A stretch of 64,000 nucleotides of DNA from Acanthosepion lycidas (GCA_963932145.1 OZ010574.1:64642378-64706377), one strand, 5' to 3'; positions 22,508 to 34,245 are shown, counted from the first letter of the stretch. Notes: generated by a model not told the origin, from the sequence alone. Numbers and translations are program-made.

Positions 22508-22640
22508 CAGTGTAACCCGGATATAAGAGTTGTCGGGACTGGAGAAGTCTCTTATATCCGGGTTTCTCTTATACCTGGGTATGGTCTAATTTATATACAT
22601 TAACACAGGCTCTAATTTGGGACCAGAGAAAATCTCTCTT
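22508..22640. mobile_element. pogo/Tigger-like terminal hairpin fragment
   Basis: After TA at 22506-22507 the sequence CAGTGTAACCCGGATATAAG starts. Its inner part (22514-22529) is a perfect inverted repeat with 22549-22564 around GTTGTCGGGACTGG-type loop sequence. A second diverged phrase CTCTTGTGTCCGGGTTTCTC follows near 22640. The CAGTG start plus a tandemly echoed terminal motif suits pogo-like elements. No transposase is visible. Confidence 0.45.
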
Positions 22641-22687
22641 GTGTCCGGGTTTCTCTGTATATCAAATTGTTCAAAATACTTATTCAA

Positions 22688-22691
<4 letters not shown>

Positions 22692-22736
<45 letters not shown>
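22692..22736. repeat. poly(T) tract, 45 nt
   Basis: Uninterrupted T run. Confidence 0.97.
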
Positions 22737-22740
<4 letters not shown>

Positions 22741-22947
22741 AATTGTTTACCTGATCCCTCTTAATTAGTCCAATTTCGAAGAGTACTTGTGTCAATTCCA
22801 TGCTCTTTCAATCCAAGCAAATACACTGCATCAATTTCTTTGGATGCCAACCAGCTCAGAGCATGATTAATAGTGGCTCATTTCACTTCCCCAGAAAATT
22901 TTTTTATCAACATTGTAAACAATCAATTTTTTCATTACATAGTCCAG

Positions 22948-22980
<33 letters not shown>

Positions 22981-23214
22981 ATGTGAGTGATGACACACGG
23001 GTTAAAAAAAATGCCCTCATTTATTTAAATTGTGACACTGCAATTCACATATCCAAATGAGATTTGTGCAGTATCTCTGAGGTGTTCTGTGCCATGGGAG
23101 CTAAGATTATTTTAATCAGCACTTTGATGTTCTTATTCTCAATGACTGTCATCCAAAATAATCTTGCTTTTCCAGATCAAAATGATTTCCAAATGTAACA
23201 AACCATTTTTTTTA

Positions 23215-23480
23215 CCATTTCATTCCAAGCAAAGCAATAAAACCATTAAAGACACAAGTAGTGTTCATTAAGGAACAAGAACAGATCAAGACATAACCAT
23301 TGATATTGCATTTAAATTTTCCAAGAATAAACTTTACTAGAACCCAGAAGAGTTCCACAAATGCTAAGTGTGAGATAAGCTGTTGGCATAGAATTTAAGT
23401 TTACATCTATTTCAACTGTAAAATAATGAGACCTCATCGCCAATCTAGTACTGCACTTAAATTTATAATTCTACTTATGA
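23215..23480. repeat. dispersed repeat family A, copy 1
   Basis: Starts CATTTCATTCCAAGCAAAGCAATAA-type sequence and includes AGAAGAGTTCCACAAATGC, TTTCAACTGTAAAATAATGAG and GCCAATCTAGTACTGCACTT. The same ordered blocks occur at 24358, 47465, 49980 and 51240. Non-coding, class unknown. Confidence 0.7.
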
Positions 23481-24289
23481 ACTATTGCATCATCTCTATT
23501 TATGGCATATTTTTCACTATATTTTTTTTTCCTGTCAATAAAATCACAAATGATAATGCATCTCATTTTTCACTCTTGACTTTTATCATTAGAAATTCAC
23601 AATCCCTACATAAATCATATAGAAAGACAATTTTGAAATGTTATCTTTCAGAAAATATAATTTAAAATATATCACAAACTTTAAGTGCTGGTATTAATAA
23701 AATAGTGGTCAATGTAAAATTAGTTGTAAAAAAAAAAACAAAAAACAAAAAAAAAAAAACAAAACAAAAGTATGTGTTCAAATGCCACCTATGGAAAAAT
23801 GAACTTAAGCCCAGTATGCTGAGAAATATTTGTCTAACAACAAATTTAACAAATATTCAACAATTTTTGGACACATTGTAAAAATATATATAAATGAATC
23901 AGGATAAAATTTGGATTTTCAGATTGACTTCTATTCAAATTTTCAAATGTCTGCTGACTGTACAAGCTTATATGTATTTTGAATGGTCATTGAAAATCTG
24001 ACTGCCAAAGGAAGACAAATGAACTCCCTTCTCTTAATGATTTTTCTGCAATGATAATTGACCATTTTTCTTGTGAAATGGACATTGAAAGATTTCCAAC
24101 AAGCTCAAAATTTAAATCAATATAATTAGCCATTCTGGGTGGAAGATATCCTGACTACTGATTTCACTCTATAGGTTCTCATAAAAATGAGTGAATGAAC
24201 AGCTTGTTCCATTTGTTGGAAAATAATGTATAAATACTTTACTACTTCAGAAGGATATGCGAGCAGTTGGTACAGGACCGTCTTAGTTA

Positions 24290-24356
24290 TTAGGTTGGTG
24301 CAAAAATAATGTCGTTTTCTCACATGTGAGAAAACATTATTTTTGCACCAACCTAA
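24290..24356. mobile_element. MADE1-like mariner MITE, 67 bp
   Basis: The shortest copy: TTAGGTTGGTGCAAAAATA at the left, the complement at the right, TA on both sides. The centre is the perfect palindrome TTTTCTCACATGTGAGAAAA, leaving almost no loop. It sits exactly at the start of the family A copy that begins at 24358. Confidence 0.95.
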
Positions 24357-24357
24357 T

Positions 24358-24686
24358 ATTTCATCCCAAGCAAGGCAATAAAGCCACTAAGATGCAACAT
24401 GTTACTAAGTGCTAGAGAATACAACAAAAGTATACTATTAAAGAGAGAAGACAATAAAAGTACAAGAATTTAGACAGTAGATAATTATTAACATTGCAAG
24501 AAGCTGGAAGACTTCCACAAGGTAGAAGTGTCATACAAGAATCTTTTATTATAGAACTTAGTCTTAGAATTATCTTAGCAATTTCAACCATAAAATGAGA
24601 CATTACCATCAATATAGTACTTCCCTTAAATTCATAATCTTGGTACCATTAGATGAAAGTTCATCAAAATAATTACCATGAAATTA

Positions 24687-24718
<32 letters not shown>

Positions 24719-24960
24719 TGGACAGAAGCTAGGTTATGGCAGTCGGGAAAGTAACTGAAATTGTGATGCCAGGTAATGACCAACAACATTGCAGATTCTT
24801 TCTATTCTATCAAGGATTTCTAAATATATGTTTACCAGACCAGATATCACAGCAATATTTAAAGCAAGGATGACTGTTAGACTTGTTTGAAATAGATTCT
24901 GGTGAGAGAAATTATCTAGCTCAATACAGTAAACCAACATTTTTATCTGCAGATTTTGCA
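24358..24960. repeat. dispersed repeat family A, copy 2 (fullest)
   Basis: Starts TTTCATCCCAAGCAAGGCAA and runs through GAAGACTTCCACAAGG, TTTCAACCATAAAATGAGAC, a 26-base A tract (24693-24718), GAAAGTAACTGAAATTGTGATG and ACCAGACCAGATATCACAG. The A tract interrupts the family at a point where other copies read TTTATAGAAAAAGCA, so it grew there. Confidence 0.75.
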
Positions 24961-25384
24961 ATTGATTCAATACTCTTTCAACATAGTATCAGCAGAAAAT
25001 TTGCATCTGAGAAGCAGCGAGTCACTCCTGGAGATTAGCATAAACCATGCTGATGTTAAAAAAGGTTTAAAAATGATTAAAAGCAGTCTTGTTTTGGATG
25101 TTTTAGAATTAACAACCCACTCTTTGATTCATTTAATTGCTTGGTCATTTTCTTTTTCTTTTTTTTTTTTTTTTTTTTTTTCTTAGTTCAGCTGCCAGTT
25201 TGACCCACTATTAAATGTGCAATAATTTAAACTCCAATAATACAATTAGTTGGAAACTTTATTTTACTACTGCAGCTTCCATAGCAAATGTTTTTAATGA
25301 TTTGGAATTGTTTGCTCCATGCCCAAAAGAACTTTTTAATTCAGTTGTCCTCATAGACTCTCTCATCCAAGGCTGAAAAGACCA

Positions 25385-25520
25385 CTTTTCTCTATTTACC
25401 CTATAACTGGATTCATACCCAATGGTATTTGTGAGAAAATGAATGCAATAACATTGGTTGAAATTCAAACTTGACATGCCGATTTCTGTCTCTGAGTCAT
25501 GAGCATTTACACATGCTATA
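25385..25520 (-). repeat. 5S/tRNA-type SINE, tRNA-unit fragment
   Basis: Reversed tRNA-like block: CCCTATAACTGGATTCATAC, GGTATTTGTGAG, GTTGAAATTCAAACTTGACA. The 5S segment is not visible. Confidence 0.45.
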
Positions 25521-25539
25521 TGCATATAGTAACAATTGC

Positions 25540-26630
25540 AGTAAATTTCTTTTTCCTATTTTTTGCCTGTCTTTGTGAAATAGGGGGGGGGTTAAAAAGA
25601 ACAACTTTTTACAAGTTGTTAAATGCAACTTGTAACTTAAATTTTTTTACTGTATTTTTCCAATGTCTAATTTGGTGTACATCAGAATTATAACTAAGTT
25701 CTATTACAATAGTGTCTTTTCTTGCATATAGAAGTCTGTCAGCTCCTTGCTTTCCTGTCAACTGTAAAAAATGTAAATGCAATGTCTGTCATCTTAAATC
25801 CTGTATTTTTAATATTTTCTTAGTTTCTTTCACTTTCAGCAACCATTGCATCCTCGGGATTTTATCATCTGGCTCGTGGTGAAATGATTTTAAAAAGTGT
25901 ATAAATTGTCAGTTTTTTTAATGCTATAAACACAATCATAAACTCTATATTGTCAGTATAGTTGAAGATCTTGTTGGGACTTGACATTTTCAGAATTGTA
26001 CAATTGATTAATTCAGATCCATACGTATTGTATATGCGACCTCGTGTATAAAATAAGACATTTTGAGTTGAATTTAACAAGCTTATTTACACACACGCAC
26101 ACACACACACACTCTGTTCTTCTAGACCTGTTACAATGAATTGTGATAGACAAGGAAAATCTTTGAAGGGATTCTATTAAGCACCCCAACAATAAAAAAA
26201 AAAGAAAAAAATGACAAATTTTATATGAATATAAATTTTGAAAGAATGAATTTTATTTTGAATCCAATATTTTATTACTACAAAGGTTATTTTATTTAGT
26301 GATACCTGTATTTTAGATGTACGTTTTTGTTTTTTTATCTTAAACTGTAATAGAGGTCACATTAAGTAAGCTTTCTCAAATGAGTAGCCTGTTATTTCAA
26401 ATAATGTTTAAAATAAAACTAAGCATTTCCTCAAAAATGGGTATCCACTAAATGTTTTAAATAATAAAAATATATAAATTTGTGTGTGCACTTTTCTATG
26501 TATAAAGTCAGTGAAATGAAAGGATCTTTAGCAAGCTCTACAAGACTCAAGTGGTCATTGGTACATTTGCTTTGTTTTAATTTTTTTCCCCTCTCTGTGT
26601 ATAACATAACTTGTCTTAGTTATAATACTG
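25540..26630. other. AT-rich sequence, nothing recognised
   Basis: A short CA microsatellite lies near 26090-26112. No exon or transposon signal was found. Confidence 0.4.
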
Positions 26631-26639
26631 AATGCCCCA

Positions 26640-27590
26640 ATGATATAAGTTAGCCATCATAAAAACTTAATCCAATGCACACAAAAGATACTGTCTTCCA
26701 AAACCATATTCTATAAAGAATTACATAACATTAAACAAACACTTGTTAATAATGGATGTCCTAATTCCATCATTGATCACCAAATTAAAATGTATCTCTA
26801 CAAACTTAATACCTCTAACAAAATTGATAATATTAATAAAAGTGAAAGTTAAAATGAACATAATACTATTAAGTTATACTATTGTAACGTTATGCATTAC
26901 AATAGTATAACTTATGAAACCACTCTCAAAAACATAAGATAGAAATGTTAACCCTATTAAGAAACAAGTTAAACTCCTTGTATATTTATTATAAAAAACT
27001 TAAAGCAATTGACCTCATAGTCTCTAATAACCCTACAACCACAACTAAATCCTCTACAAAAAACCAATGTAGTATGTCAGTTTACATGCACATTCAGAGA
27101 TTGTATCTCTGATACTAATAATAAATCTACTAAATATATTGGTTTTACTACAACCACACTCTACTATAGATTTGTCACCTTTCTAATCTTAGTTCTATTA
27201 AACATTTCTTAAACATAGCCATGTACATATTAGACAGATATTAGTTGATAACACAATACTTGCACATGGACACAGTAAAAAGAACCTTCAGATATTGGAG
27301 GTCATCTACATTAAAACAGCCACCCATACTCAACAAAATTAAATTTCAAACTAGTCACAACACATTACATTGCATCTAGACATATGGTTCTGTTAATATT
27401 TCAGCCTCTCACATCGTATGACATCCTAGAACCGCATCTTGACTTATGAACCATCTATTCCATGATGGTTATCATCACATAGCAATCTTTTATGTCAAAA
27501 CAACAAAATATTATCTTCAATGGTGAATCTTTAAAATGTCCACTCTGAAGATGGCTCATGTGAGCTGAAAGCTTAGATCAAGGACCAACT
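26640..27590 (+). mobile_element. Penelope-like element fragment with GIY-YIG remains
   Basis: Decayed frames read ELHNIKQTLVNNGCPN and SIIDHQIKMYLYKLN (26715-26815), then CQFTCTFRDCISDTNNKS followed by KYIGFTTTTLYYRF (27078-27175). This is the Penelope linker and the GIY-YIG endonuclease signature (YIGFTTTTL). Further pieces LSNLSSIKHFLN and LQILEVIYIKTATPILNKI (27180-27340) belong to the same domain in other frames. Penelope elements join a reverse transcriptase to this endonuclease and insert by target-primed synthesis. The reverse transcriptase itself is not seen here, so the copy is 5'-truncated, and several frame changes show it is old. Confidence 0.75.
26871..26913. repeat. perfect 17-bp hairpin inside the Penelope-like fragment
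   Basis: Arms 26871-26887 and 26897-26913 (AAGTTATACTATTGTAA and its complement) flank a 9-base loop CGTTATGCA. The rest of the fragment is AT-rich but not palindromic. Confidence 0.93.
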
Positions 27591-27777
27591 TGATTTAAAA
27601 AAAAAAATAAAAATAAAAAAAATAAAAATAAAAAAACTCCAAATGTTGGACAATTTTTCTTGTTTTCACCAAATTGCAATACAGCAAACATGAATGGCTT
27701 ATGATCAGAAATAAGATATTCATTGTCTGTTATATTTAACGATGTATGTTTGTGTGTGTGTGCTCGCAAGTTGTTCT

Positions 27778-29470
27778 AAAGATTATTGGTGGCTCTGCAA
27801 GTTTATTCAATCAATTTGAGGTCCTGACTTCCTCAGCTGATAAGTCTGAATGCTTTGCTTGGAAATTCTCATCCAATATCAATGCTACTCATCTGGTGTA
27901 CTCAGAACTGGTTTCTCCCAAAAAACAAGCTCTGAGTGAGATGCACATAATCCCAATGATGGTATTGGACATCATCTCTAAATTAGACTGCCATAAGGCT
28001 AGTGGGGGGGGATGGGTTACCTCTCATTGTCCTGAAGAAATGTGCTCCTGAACTGCCTCCTGTCTTCAAACTTTTACAACTAATGCCTCACCAACTTTTG
28101 CTTTCCAGCCTCTTTGAAATCCTCATCTGTTGTTCCTATCTTTAAGTACCCTGGAGACCCTTCTGACCCATCTAACTACTGTCCTATCGGTCTCCTACTA
28201 CTCTTTGATAAAGTCCTTTGAGGCTTTAATCAGCACTGAAGTAGTTAAGCACCTTAAATCCTATGACCTGCTCTCTGACAAGCAATATGATTTCCACTTT
28301 GCCCGATCTACTGTTTACGTGCTCATGGCCATAACTGAATTTGTATACCAAGCACTTCACAATAACAAAGTAGCTTGAGCTGTGGTTCTAGATATATCTA
28401 AGGTATTTGATTGAGTTTGGTATGCCAGCCTTCTTCATAAGCTTCAGGCATATGGCATTACAGGAGGATTATTTGACAATACAATCATTCTTGTCAAACT
28501 GTAAAATGAAGGTCATTCTACAACAAGTTCTTCTCCAGCTCCTTTATCATGAATGCTGATGTTCCCCAAATCTCTATCTTGGGTCCTACACTGTTCCTGA
28601 TCTTCATTAACAAGCTTCCCGATGTCATAAGTTCCCAAGTAGGTATCTGTGTACAACACTATCTACTCCTGCCTCGATAGTAAATCTGGTATCATTGACA
28701 AAACTAACCTGGCCACTGGTCTTGAAAAGGACCTCCAGTCTGTGGTTGGCTGGGGCAGGAAATGGGTTGTAAACTTTAATTCTGCCAAAATGAAACTGCT
28801 CTCATTTACCCACCACAGAGAACCCTCCCTGCCTCCCATCAGAATGGCTGATGTCAAACTCCACAAGAGCGCCTTCCTGCATCTGCTTAGTCTCATCCTG
28901 TCTACTGATGTGAGGTGGAACAAATACATTGAATCAATAGGTTCATTTAATACAAGGAATCTTGGTTCTGTGTGTGTGATGCCAGAAAGGCTTCTTTTCC
29001 TTCTCGGTCCATCCTATAAATCAACCATCTATCCTTGCATGGAATACTGCTGTCATATAGTCTTGTGCCTCTGTATATCTTGAGGTTCTCAACAAAATCC
29101 AGATGGATATGCAATGTGATAGGTCCTGATCTGGCATCTCATCTAGTCACTTTCTCAGACATGCTTCCCTCTGTCTCTTCTGCAAGTATTTTCACAGCAT
29201 CTGTTCCGACTAGCTACTCTTGCTGGTTCCCAGACTGCACGAATTTAAGTGAGCTACTAGGTTGGCATCTCAGTCCCACCCTTTCACTGTAGGAATGGTT
29301 AAATGTAAGCGTCTCTTCTACTCAAACAGCTTCTGCTCTTGCACTTCTTGACAGTGGAACTCCCTTCCTCTTACTTGCTTGGCTCATAACTATAATCTTC
29401 AAATATTAAAGTGTAATGTCAATTGACATCTTCTGATGCCTTGATCTTGTTCCCTGTCCTTCTCTAGATA
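27778..29470 (+). pseudogene. jockey/CR1-like LINE reverse transcriptase, decayed (LINE-B)
   Basis: Ordered pieces: ALSEMHIIPMMVLDIISKLD plus CHKASGG (27930-28010), the SNYCPIGLL region (28170), EVVKHLKSYDLLSDKQYDF (28240-28295), VLDISKVFD (catalytic palm motif A, 28385-28410), an LGPTLF-type segment (28580), then NLATGLEKDLQSVVGWGRK (28705-28765), AKMKLLSFTHHREPSLPP and ADVRWNKYIES-type thumb sequence (28785-28935), and the C-terminal tail FKCNVN (29405). Frameshifts and stops are frequent, and the YADD active-site box is lost around 28645. No endonuclease domain is visible, so the copy is 5'-truncated. Confidence 0.88.
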
Positions 29471-29479
29471 CTTTCCTCA

Positions 29480-30072
29480 AACACTCCACTTTACTCTTGT
29501 TCTCAACCCTCTGTAACCAATTGCATACCTTGCTTGGAGTGAAATACTTAAAAAAAAAAAAAAAAAAAAAAAGTGTCCCACACACATACATGCCTATCTG
29601 GCCACAATGCCTTCAGTACTCATTTAAATACACTTACAAACATTTCAAACTTCATCTGAAACGTACTAGCAGAAATTACTTGTATAATAACTTTATCCAC
29701 ATGGAAAATTTATTTAAATTTATTGAGGCCCTAATAATAAAAAAGGAAAATCCAACTCTCGGCCACATCTGTAAATATGGCCACAATGTGTTGACTGCCT
29801 TTGGATAATAAAACATTCCTATAACTCTAGATATGTACACACAATCCATGCATTCATTTAAAAAATACTCGTCCTTGATTATGGCTGAAATCCACTCAGA
29901 AATGCTGAACTTTTGGACAGGTTTTATGCACTCGGTTGTTCAATGCTTATGGAACACATTAAACTCTGTCCTCTTTAAGAAAACCTTTATAAAAGAGGGA
30001 TTTTTTGGGGTACAATTTTTGTGTTTACTGCTTCACTTGATATTGGCCAATGTGGTACTTTCCACATCCCTC

Positions 30073-30117
<45 letters not shown>

Positions 30118-31165
30118 CATGTTTGGCTTGCCTGGGGAATTAAGTGTTCCCATTTTTGCACTACAGCTGCTAACCACTTCACTATTGTATAAAAGCAAAA
30201 AATGGTTTGACACTGTGCACCAGAAATTTAAATAGCAATTTAGAATTGCTCTGCCATTTTATATGGCATAGCACTGGGCAATTTTTCTTTCTGGTTTGCA
30301 TTCACAGCAGACACGTTTTAAGTGATAGTTATTTATACATGTTTTCAAGAGAGCATTTTAATACATATAAAAAATAGAATTTTATTTATCCATGAGCACT
30401 TTTATGTATTTCAGTGGGATTTAAAAACTTATGACTATATTAATAAATAAAAGGAGTGACACCATTTTGAATTGTTGGCATGCTGATGTCAGTTTAAATT
30501 GAGGAAAAGACTGCAAAATATCTCGCTCTTCCCAATTTATAGACAATGATAAATGCTGGGATTATTTTCCTAACCAATAAGATAGGACACATCTTGGTGT
30601 CAACTGACTTGTTTCTAGTCTTGAAGCCAGAATACTGCGATTGATCACTCTTCCATATTATGTCTTGTATGTTAACAGGGTTCTTATTTTAAACTTTTGC
30701 TTTATTACTGTTTTGCCTTGCATATATTGTTTGCTTGGTCAATATTAGTTTTTCTCTCTTGTTTATTGTAAACAGTCAATTCTGTTTGTTCATTTTTGCT
30801 TTTTCTTTTTTAAAAAACATGGACAAGAATGGTAAAATTTGGCAGTATCCACATATAACAAATATAATTTTTGAAAATCACACTGAAATACATTAAGCAG
30901 TCTAATAGGTAAATAAGTGTGGATGTGTGTACTGAAGTCTATTCACTCATGGAAATTCAGAGTAAAGTATGGTTTGATTACCATGTTTAAGAAATGTGCA
31001 TTTCTTACTGGGACCTTTCAAAGCCCATATCTACTGACTCTAGGAAATTCCTAAGGAATTCGTTATTTCAAAATTCAACATTATTTCTTATTGATATGAT
31101 CATGGGTGTAACATGTTCAAAATGCTTCCCTTCAAGTTGCATGAGAATCCCTTGGAATTGTATTC
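29480..31165. other. non-coding sequence with T and A tracts
   Basis: A tract at 29550-29572; T tract of about 39 at 30077-30115; repeat family C copy at 30530-30800 (listed separately). There is no exon with both splice signals. Confidence 0.4.
30530..30800. repeat. dispersed repeat family C, copy 2
   Basis: Shares with 13340-13700 the blocks ATGCTGGGATTATTTTCCTAA, ACCAATAAGATAG, TTTGCCTTGCATATATTGTT and GTCAATTCTGTTTGTT in the same order. Confidence 0.65.

Positions 31166-31168
<3 letters not shown>

Positions 31169-31212
<44 letters not shown>
31169..31212. repeat. (AT)22 microsatellite
   Basis: Uninterrupted AT dinucleotides. Confidence 0.97.
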
Positions 31213-31215
<3 letters not shown>

Positions 31216-31559
31216 GGGTTGTATAAGTGATTGTACAGCAAATAAGTGCTTGTTATTCTCACTTATAGTGACTGAAAACCTCTAATAACAATGTTATATA
31301 TGTATTTTTGGGTATAGAATCTGCAATTTAAAATTAGAAATTCATTGATAAGTGATAGTTATGCAAATTTTTATCTCTAAGCATTTGTACAGTATCAATT
31401 TTTGCATTATAATACGGTAGATTTTGGTTGTACTTCAAAGAAGATTCTAAACTGTTCTAGAATATTCTCAGTAATTCTATTGCAACATCCAGTTCAAAAT
31501 TGGATCATTCTGCAGTCACTGTTCACTGATAAGGGTTCTAATAATAGCTAGGCATAAGG

Positions 31560-32368
31560 AAATGACTTGTGCTCAAAGAGCTAATTATTTAGCTATGAAA
31601 CAATAGAAAAAGTTACATAAACATCTCCATTGACACAAACATATCTTTTTCGACAATTGGTTCATTTATTGCAAGATTTAAGACGTAATACTGTTGAGAA
31701 CAAAGGCAGACCTGGTGCTCCCAGAAAGATCTCTCCCAGATTACGAAGTTGATGCGACAGGTCCAAAATAACCCAATGGCCATCAGACAAGACCTTCAGA
31801 ATGATCAGTAGTTAATGTAACTAAGGTCAGTAGTTAATGTAACTAAGGTCAGTAGTTAATGTAACTAAGGTCAGTAGTTAATGTAACTAAGGTCAGTAGT
31901 TAATGTAACTAAGGTCAGTAGTTAATGTAACTAAGGTCAGTAGTTAATGTAACACACAGAAACTGTATAAAGTTGCACTCACCAAGAAAGAAACCACTCC
32001 TTCTAAAAAGGCCTAGAAAAATTAGCAAAGAAATGAACCTAGCACTAAGTACAGTAAGAAATATCAGAAAGTATGTCGTATGGCAATGGTACAACAAACC
32101 TTCCAAGAAATGGAATACAGAGAAAAATGAGTAATTCAAGATGGATCAGCAGAAATGTGCAAATTTGCCATTTTTAATCCTTGAATTGCAGAATGCACAT
32201 CAAAGAGGCAGATGATTAGTAGCACTTGTAAACAATTGTGTGCTTCTGATTGGTCAGATAACATTCCAATACTATCAAAAATTTGAATATTTAAAGTCTT
32301 TTAAAATACAAAGTTTCGATTGGAAATTTGATAAAGTGTCATGTATCCAATACTTTTGCATAGGGTAA
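31560..32368 (+). mobile_element. Tc1-like transposon relic
   Basis: Near 31665-31745 broken frames read VHLLQDLRRN and TVENKGRPGAPRKISPR, the DNA-binding half of Tc1 transposases (GAPRKIS motif). Behind the minisatellite (31805-31953) comes LYKVALTKKETTPSKKA near 31965-32010, the segment that precedes the first catalytic aspartate. The 3' end carries TGTATCCAATACTTTTGCAT (32342-32361), typical of Tc1 ends. No complete catalytic core remains and the left terminal repeat was not found. Confidence 0.7.
31805..31953. repeat. 22-bp minisatellite inside the Tc1 relic, 6.8 copies
   Basis: The unit starts TCAGTAGTTAATG and ends TAACTAAGG. Six full identical units and one partial unit follow each other. 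The first unit is continuous with transposase sequence (AGAATGATCAG) and the last runs into AACACACAGAAACTG, so the array grew in place from transposon sequence. Confidence 0.97.
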
Positions 32369-32374
32369 TTTTGA

Positions 32375-33189
32375 ACTTTGATAAAAATGGATTCAACCAT
32401 GAGTTTTTAATTTTCCTTCCACATACAACTAAAACAACTTTACGAGATATTACTTACCAAATATCAGAAAAAATGGTGAACATAAACTAGTTATAACAGA
32501 AAATAACATGTATGCAAAACTTATGCATGTCACTATAATATGTGTGTGTGTGTGTGCATTTCACTTTGATGTTTTAGTTATAAGGTAAATGTAAAAAAAA
32601 CATTAAAACTAGCAATTAAAGTTATAAACGTTAATGTTCTGAACATTTACGACTTTATCCTCCCTGTATCTTTTTTTTTTTATCTTTCAAGATTATTTCT
32701 CTTGTACAGAATGTACAAAGTTTAAAGATTTCCTGAAAGTCTTTTGTTGTAGACATCTCTAACATATCTGACATGAGCTAACCATTTCCAGAGTTTTTAT
32801 ATTCAGTAGACAGAATCCAATTATTGTTCTTATCCTTTGATTTGTTAATTTTTTTTTTTTTTTTTTTTTTTTTTTTCTGTTAAAAAAAAAAAAAAAAGTT
32901 TCCTCTACTGTCAGTAAATATTACAAGTCTTGACCTCACCTCCAAAGAACTCCGGTCAATCTGTAACTTCTGAAAGCAGGTCATTCATGTGTCAGTGGTA
33001 TTTTGAATAAAGGAAATAGAACTGTATCAAGAAGCAATACTTTTAATAAATTCAGGAAGGAATTAGGAAGTTTTTCACTGAAGCCTAGAATACTAATATA
33101 AAAGAACCAATAGTCTTTCTTTTCTATTTTACTCTTTTTCCTTTTATCATTTTTCTATAATTCATTTCCTTCCCTGACTTTTCTGGTTC

Positions 33190-33221
<32 letters not shown>

Positions 33222-33390
33222 CTTTCTGAGCATCCAGTGAGAAACAATTTCACTACACTAGCAAAATTACTTTGCTGTATCAATCGATTAACATGCTTCA
33301 TTTGGCAGTCAGCATAATTTACTTTGTTCTACTCGTCTATTGCAACAGTATATCTTAGATGCTTGAAAAATCAAACCGGTTTACATTACC
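32375..33390. other. AT-rich sequence with T tracts, nothing recognised
   Basis: T tracts at 32847-32876 and 33191-33221; an A tract at 32882-32897 sits next to the first, so the two could pair. No exon or transposon is supported. Confidence 0.4.
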
Positions 33391-33399
33391 TTCATATCT

Positions 33400-33780
33400 A
33401 TCCCCCATGAAAGCGTGTAATCATGTGGGCACTCTGAGTGCCTAACCAATTCCCACCACATGTCTTGAGTGCATATAGATGACTGAATCTCTGCAAAGGA
33501 CCTTTCCATCCACTCAATGATGAAGTCAGCCATTTTCTCATGTCTTTTTGCCTAAGATATATGGTAGGACGGTAGTGAAAAGATTGTTGGTAGTTATGAC
33601 CTGTTTATACCATTTCAACTCCCTCCTGTTACACTTGGTTTTATTATGCGACACATTTAGGGATATCTGGTCCAGCAGTATTCCCATGATATTTATTGCA
33701 GAACTGACAAAGCAATTGTCTTGCTTCATCAGAATTCTTACCTTTTTTTTATTTGAACCCAAAACAGCAACATTGCTCCC
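33400..33780 (-). pseudogene. unidentified decayed coding fragment
   Basis: On the minus strand several frames give protein-like pieces: EARQLLCQFCNKYHGN and PDIPKCVA with zinc-binding-like Cys/His spacing, and WMERSFAEIQSSICTQDMWW further on. Several breaks are present. It could derive from a mobile element or an old gene copy. I cannot name a family. Confidence 0.3.
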
Positions 33781-33913
33781 TTAAAAGGCGGGGACCTTTT
33801 TTTCTTTCCTATATTTGAAAGTGTTGTATAGTAAAATTTTAATGTCCTTGTAAGGAAACATTCATTGAACAAGCAGCCAGGACTGCTTTTGAAATTTTAG
33901 GATGTTACCTGTA

Positions 33914-33940
33914 AAACCTATTTTTCAGAAAAATAGGTTT
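33914..33940. repeat. perfect 12-bp hairpin, 3-nt loop
   Basis: AAACCTATTTTT and its complement flank CAG. Confidence 0.9.
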
Positions 33941-34245
33941 CTCAAGTTAAGGAACTGTTATTATTCTTTCTAGTACTGATAGGCGCTCTGTACCAATGCT
34001 AAAGGTGCCAACATTCTCAAAGACTGAAATTGTTCCATCTCATTTTGACTCGTGTTTTTGTTTTTTGTTTTTTTTTTTTTGTTTTTTCTGTGTGTGAGAG
34101 ACTGTGTTTCTCTCACAGTCTACTGTTCTGTAAAATATATGTATAGCCTGCTTTTTTTGAAGTAGTGTGTTATGTCAACCTCTTGATTATCAGATCATTT
34201 AATCCGAGTTAAATGTGCTATTCATTTAGTTTTTGGCTTTTATTT

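Noticed and set aside
28649-29083. 144-residue frame taken as a stand-alone gene
   Set aside because: It is the thumb region of the decayed LINE-B reverse transcriptase.
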